Shown here: one piece after another, positions 59,648-64,000 of the stretch
How the letters are laid out: every line of letters starts with the position of its first letter
Position numbering within the stretch: the stretch's first letter is position 1
Source of the DNA: Datisca glomerata
Lineage: Eukaryota > Streptophyta > Magnoliopsida > Cucurbitales > Datiscaceae
DNA: 64,000 nucleotides
Assembly: GCA_003255025.1 (NCBI GenBank)
Contig: QANY01000148.1
Location: 62,001 to 126,000 of the forward strand
Direction: 5' to 3'
Position numbers and translations under genes: made by a program
The notes under the pieces: generated by a model
The model's database searches: none
What the model saw: only the letters and a program-made list of their open reading frames with translations
What the model was told of the DNA's origin: nothing

Positions 59648-59973
59648 TAACCCTAACCCTAACCCTAATCTGCCACCCATCACTGCCACAGCCACCAGAC
59701 AGCACCGACCACCGCCACCCGCCGCCGCCCAGCCTCCGGCCGCCGGAGCCTTTTTTTACTATTTCTAGCTTTGTTTTTTCAAAGTGGTTGGGTTTTCCTA
59801 GACTGTGTGCTGACCAGACCTAGGATTTTCTGTATTTTTTGGATTGCTGTGGCTTAGACCACAGTTTGGTCACTCGTTTGGTGACTTTTTCATGATATAA
59901 ACGGTCGTGTTCAATCTTTCTTCATCTCTCCATCGGATTGTCTTGGTAATTGTATTGCTTTCTTGGATTCGTG

Positions 59974-60685
59974 ATGTCTGAATCTTCAAATGCCCATGTT
60001 ATGGCTGTTGCTAAGCCAGATCTGGCTTATCCTGTGTCCGGTGGAAAAGTTACTAGTGTTCTTTTAAATTGATGAAATTTAGCTGCTTGGTCTCGATCGT
60101 TGAAGTTATTTTTTAGTGGACGGGGAAAGAGTTTTTGGCTTCAAGGACGTGTTCCTCGCCCTAAAGATGACGATGCAAAGGAAACCCAGTGGGATGTTGA
60201 TAACTGTTTGATATTGGGATGGATGTTTGGATCTATGGAGTCTTCGGTCTATAATATGTTTATGTATAATGAGACGGTTGTCGATTTGTGGAATGCTTTG
60301 ATTGCCATGTATGCCCATTCAAGGAATGAGGCTCGATATATTGAGTTGTATCAGGAGATTGCTAGTGCCAATCAGGAGAGACTTGGATTGAATGTTGCTC
60401 AATTTTTTGGATATTTACGTGTACGGTGTGATGAGATGGCTCAATATGAACCAGTCAGTGACTTCGGGACAATGGCTCATGTAGCAGTCAATAGGCTAGA
60501 TCGTCATCACACATGCATTTCTGATGGGGCTTAAGCCTGAATTTGAGTCACTTCGTACCCAAATCCTTAATTCCTCTCCTGTACCATCCTTGCTTGAGAC
60601 CTTTGCCATGGTTGATGGAGATGAGCGTTGACGTCTTATCTCGGTCCCGACTCTCATCCCTGCCACTGCCAGTAATAATGATCAA
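59974..60685 (+). pseudogene. copia gag (element D)
   Basis: The frame opens at ATG 59974 (MSESSNAHVMAVAKPDLAYP), is broken by a double TGA at about 60070-60075, and reopens in the same frame to 60534. The central gag core is clear: WDVDNCLILGWMFGSME, YNETVVDLWNALIAMYAHS and RYIELYQEIASANQ. Near 60515 a frameshift moves the reading to LMGLKPEFESLRTQILNS in another frame, and a further change occurs near 60630. The zinc knuckle lies in the next open frame. Confidence 0.85.
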
Positions 60686-61378
60686 ATGGCCATTGGTGCT
60701 CGTGGTTTCTCTAGTTCTCGTTCTCCAGCTGGGAGGAAATTTTGTCATCATTGTGGGAACAATGATCATATCAAGGATACTTGTTGGAAACTTCATCCCG
60801 AGTTGCGCGCTCAATTCCAGAAAAAGATTAATATACCCACTAGATCGGCAACGGTAGCTAATACTTCTGTAGCCACCAGTAATTTCGCCGAGTCATCTGT
60901 CCTCTCTCAAGTAGCAGCTTTACAGGCTCAGGTGTCTCGTCTTATGTCTCAACAGACTCCTACTATTGCTATTGCTCCTGTCTTTGATCCTCCTACCTCC
61001 ACTGCCTCAGGTACTCCCACTGCACTTCATATTCGTACTGAGTCACCTACATGGATTTTGGATTTGGGGGCAAATGATCATATGACTGGTGAGTTATTAG
61101 TTTTTTCTACACCATTGGAACCTGTTAAAGGTTCGGCACAGTTAGCTAATGGTTCTCGGACTGTTGTGAGCGGTAGAGGGACTGTACAACTGTCTCCTGA
61201 AATTACTCTTACCTCTGTTTTTCATTTGCCTAAATTTGTTATGAACATTTTATCTGTTAGTCGCCTAGCCAAAGTTCTAGATTGTGCTGTCATTTTTTTG
61301 GCTGATCGTTGTTTTTTGCAAGACCGTCGTACGAAGAGGATTTTTGGCAGGGGGTATGAGCGGGATGGACTATACTAG
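60686..61378 (+). pseudogene. copia gag zinc knuckle and protease (element D)
   Basis: A 230-codon open frame holds the CCHC knuckle (CHHCGNNDHIKDTC, about 60743-60784) and a linker with a short heptad-like part (SQVAALQAQVSRLMSQQ). The aspartic protease follows: WILDLGANDHMTG (61051-61089), LANGSRTVVSGRGTVQL and LPKFVMNILSVSRLAKV. The catalytic DSGA is changed to DLGA, which should weaken or abolish activity. A TAG at 61377 ends the frame. The next part continues in the same frame. Confidence 0.85.
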
Positions 61379-61469
61379 TTTGGCGATCCACCTCCCCTTC
61401 AACCACCAGATTCTATTATTCGAGTTGCCTCTTCTATTATTTTTTATTTTCCTGTTTCCTTTTCTTTTA

Positions 61470-62345
61470 GAGACTTACATTTGTGGCATGCTCGTTTGGG
61501 GCATGTCAATTTTCAATATCTTTGTTCGTTATTTCCTTCGTTGATTAATGCATGTAAACACTTTCAGTTTAAATGAAAAATTTGCGAGCTTTCGAAACAT
61601 TTTCGTAAGCCTTATATTTCTCGCATGAATAGATCTGTTGCTGCGTTTGATTTAATTTACTCTGATGTTTGGGGTCCATCTCCTATTACTGCTATGTCTG
61701 GATATCGATATTATGTCACATTTATTGATGACTTTTCTAGATGTACATGGGTTTATTTGCTTAGGAAAAAATCTGATGTCTCACGTGCTTAAAAAATTTC
61801 TTACTATGATCAAAACCCAGTATCAAACTGTTATTCGATCGATTCGTTGTGATAACGGGGGGGAGTATATTTCGGGTGATCTTGTCTCTCATCTTTCTAG
61901 TCTTGGGATTCTTCAGCAGCTTACATGTCCATATACTCCTGAACAAAATGGCGTAGCTGAGCGTAAGAATCGCCATCTTATGGGCATTTCCCGTTGCCTT
62001 TTGAAGGGAATGTCGGTTCCCCAAATTTTTTGGGACATGTCTGTTCTCACTGCAACATATTTGATTAATAGAGTTCCTAGTCGAATCTTGGGCGGGCAAA
62101 CTCCTTTAGGTCTTCTTCATCCCGAAAAACCCCTTTTCCCTATTATTCCTCGTGTCTTTGGTTGTGTTTGCTTTATTCAAAACAAGAGTCCTACTCGAAC
62201 AAAGTTGGACGATAGGTCTATCCGTTGCGCATTTATGGGATACTCATCTCAGTCCAAAGGGTATCGATGTTACGATCCCTCATCTAGACGGTTTATTTCT
62301 TCTTTAGATGTTACTTTTTGGGAGAATACCTCATTCTTTTCTGGT
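61470..62345 (+). pseudogene. copia integrase (element D)
   Basis: The zinc-binding part is visible as LHLWHARLGHVNFQYL (61471-61520), with a stop near 61575 before the CEL.KHFRKPY part. The catalytic core starts YSDVWGPSP (about 61661-61687) and crosses a frameshift near 61785. It then shows IRCDNGGEYISGD (61842-61880) and YTPEQNGVAERKNRHLMG (61934-61985), so the second Asp and the Glu are present. The C-terminal block reads RVFGCVCFIQ, RTKLDDRS and CAFMGYSSQSKGYRCYDP. Confidence 0.85.
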
Positions 62346-62689
62346 TCCACTAGTGTTAGGACTGGGGTCCCATCTGTTGAGGATCTTCCTCGTCCTATCC
62401 CTATTCTTGACCCCCTTAATATAGAAGCTCCTGTTGTTTCTCCTACTTCTTTGCCTCCCGTTGCAGGTCCTCGTACCAAGGTGTATAGTCGTCGCTCTCA
62501 TCTCCCTGTGCTGAACTCCTCTACGAACGAAGGTACTAATCCTCCCCCCTCTCAACGATATCCTTTGCGGGACCGTCGCCCCCCTAATCGCCTCACTTTA
62601 TCATGTTCTACTGACCACCCTATTGAGAATCATATTTCGTATAGTGCTATGTCCAGTTCCTTTCACAGATTTGTTAGTCACATTGATTC

Positions 62690-63410
62690 TACTGCGATTC
62701 CGCGATCTATTGGGGAAGCAACACGAGACCCACGGTGGGTGGCCGCCATGCAAGATGAGATGAAAGCCTTGCAAGATAATAATCATACTTGGGACTTGGT
62801 TGCTTTGCCTCAGGGGGAGAAAACGGTTGGATGTTGTTGGGTATTCAATCTTAAATATAATGCGGATGGAACTGTTAATCAGTACAAGGCACGTCTAGTT
62901 GCCAAAGGTTTTACTCAGATTCTCGGCAAGGATTTCAATGCAACCTTTGCTCCTGTTGCAAAACTCACTACTGTTCGTCTTATTATCGCTTTGGCTGCTT
63001 CTCACTCCTGGCCCTTGCATCAGATGGATGTCAAGAACGCCTTCTTGAATGGTGATTTGTTGAATGGTGATTTGGATGAGATTATTTATATGGATCCGCC
63101 TCTGGGTTTTCGGGCTGAGGGGGAGTATTCCGGGAAAGTATGTCGTCTGCGAAAATCCTTGTATGGATTGAAACAGTCTCCGCAGGTTTGGTTTGCTCGG
63201 TTTAGTGCAGTGGTGCTTGAGTTGGGATTTCTTAGATGTCACTTTGATCATACATGTTTTATCAGACGGAATTCATTAGGGCAATGTGTCATCCTCTCTG
63301 TATATGTGGATGATATCATCTTGACTGGTTGTGACAATATCGGCATTACTAAGGTCAAGAAAAATCTTAGTTCAGCTTTTGATATCAAAGATTGGGGGGG
63401 GGGGCGCTGA
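62690..63410 (+). pseudogene. copia reverse transcriptase (element D)
   Basis: Reverse transcriptase is intact from WVAAMQDEMKAL (about 62740) through YKARLVAKGFTQ (62883-62918), HQMDVKNAFLNGDL, YGLKQSPQVWFARF (63161-63203) and the catalytic YVDDIILTG (63302-63328). A 15-bp duplication (63045-63074) repeats LNGDL. Near the end an 11-G run (63394-63404) shifts the frame before LKYFLGIEVARSE. Confidence 0.88.
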
Positions 63411-63500
63411 AGTATTTTTTGGGTATTGAGGTTGCTCGTTCCGAGATAGGTATCTCTCTCGCAGTGGAAGTATGTTCTTGACCTGCTTTGTGATACTGGG

Positions 63501-64000
63501 ATGTTGGGATGTAGACCTGCATCTATACCTATGGATCCGAATGTCAAACTTTCAGCTGAATCAGGTGAACTATTAGCAAATCCGAGTATGTATCAGAGAT
63601 TAGTTGGAATATTTATTTATCTGACTAACACACGTCTCGATCTGGCTTTTTCTGTTAGCCTCGTGAGCCAGTTTATGCATGCTCCCCGTACTTCACATTT
63701 GGATGCAGTTTACCACATTTTGAGATACTTGAAGTCTTGTCCGGGCCTTGGTCTTTTCTATTCCTCCAGAAACACATTTGATGTGTATTGTTTTACTGAT
63801 GCTGACTATGCTGGGTCAAAGACAGATAGGAGATCTACATCTGGTATTTGTACTTTTTATGGTAATCATCTTCTCTCCTGGAAAAGCAAGAAGCAATCTG
63901 TGGTTTCTCGGTCATCTGCTGAGGCAGAATACAGGGCAATGGCTTAAGGGACGTGTGAGGTTCTTTGGCTTCATTCTATTATAGGGGAACTCGGTTTCTT
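63501..64000 (+). pseudogene. copia RNase H (element D), runs off the window
   Basis: After a second frameshift near 63460, the frame continues as MLGCRPASIPMDPNVKL, YLTNTRLDLAFSVSLVSQFM, and the RNase H landmarks FTDADYAGSKTDRRSTSGIC (63795-63850) and SWKSKKQSVVSRSSAEAEYR (about 63878-63937). A TAA at 63945 breaks it. The frame then goes on with CEVLWLHSIIGELGF to the window end. Confidence 0.85.

Larger units (their letters stand above)
59490..64000 (+). mobile_element. copia element D (5' LTR to RNase H; 3' LTR outside window)
   Basis: This element lies in the sense orientation after exon 19. A short 5' LTR (59490-59633), a methionine-tRNA primer site, gag, protease, integrase, reverse transcriptase and RNase H follow in copia order and reach the window edge. 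It has fewer breaks than the other copies in the window, including one 581-codon open frame, so it is probably among the youngest. Still, a double stop in gag, several frameshifts and a changed protease site make it inactive on its own. Confidence 0.85.

Noticed and set aside
59635..59668. Possible tRNA gene near TGGTATCAGAGCC
   Set aside because: Only the primer-site complement is present. No cloverleaf or internal promoter boxes were found.
62270..63251. Long minus-strand frames opposite copia element D
   Set aside because: They are antisense shadows of the integrase and reverse transcriptase frame.

Overview
The window is plant nuclear DNA, most likely from a eudicot. It is AT-rich and dominated by transposable elements. 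The only gene with a well-supported intact reading frame is a multi-exon insulin-degrading-enzyme-like M16 metallopeptidase on the + strand. Its first 19 exons lie between 42576 and 57855 and join without a stop into 621 codons. The C-terminal third lies beyond the right edge, if it exists. No rRNA gene, tRNA gene or CRISPR array was seen.

Left part (1-6.4 kb): a broken minus-strand gypsy-type transposon protein, a segment that looks like a captured plant first exon, a long AT-rich stretch and a very G-rich island. Centre-left (6.4-26.5 kb): a nested stack. A minus-strand copia element (3' LTR 6458-6896, pol 21.7-23.7 kb) is split by a Del/Tekay-type gypsy element at 7831-21670. That element has three LTRs and an outer 5-bp target duplication, GAAAT. 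Its first LTR holds a terminal-inverted-repeat element carrying a plant mobile domain gene, and its third LTR holds a 2.24-kb copia solo LTR. A second decayed copia copy on the + strand follows at 23.7-26.5 kb.

Centre (27.3-41.4 kb): a complete but decayed copia element (27276-33340, target duplication TTGAT) and then a large LTR element with no recognisable coding capacity. The latter carries three different internal tandem arrays: a 16-24-bp minisatellite, four ~180-bp units and seven 55-bp units. Its 3' LTR ends about 1.2 kb upstream of the peptidase start codon.

Right part (42-64 kb): the M16 gene. Intron 1 uses a GC-AG splice pair. The larger introns hold datable insertions: a 5'-truncated LINE (intron 3), a three-LTR miniature TRIM element (intron 10, antisense), and a LINE tail, a simple TRIM and a ~94-bp fragment (intron 13). 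Intron 19 has a MITE-like inverted repeat followed by a sense-oriented copia element that runs to the window end. That element is nearly complete but broken by stops and frameshifts.

The element junctions (target duplications, primer sites, purine tracts) give a relative insertion order. I did not find a convincing new gene system. The most unusual structures are the array-rich non-coding LTR element and the two independent three-LTR elements. All coordinates and homology calls come from reading the sequence and from remembered family motifs; no search was run.
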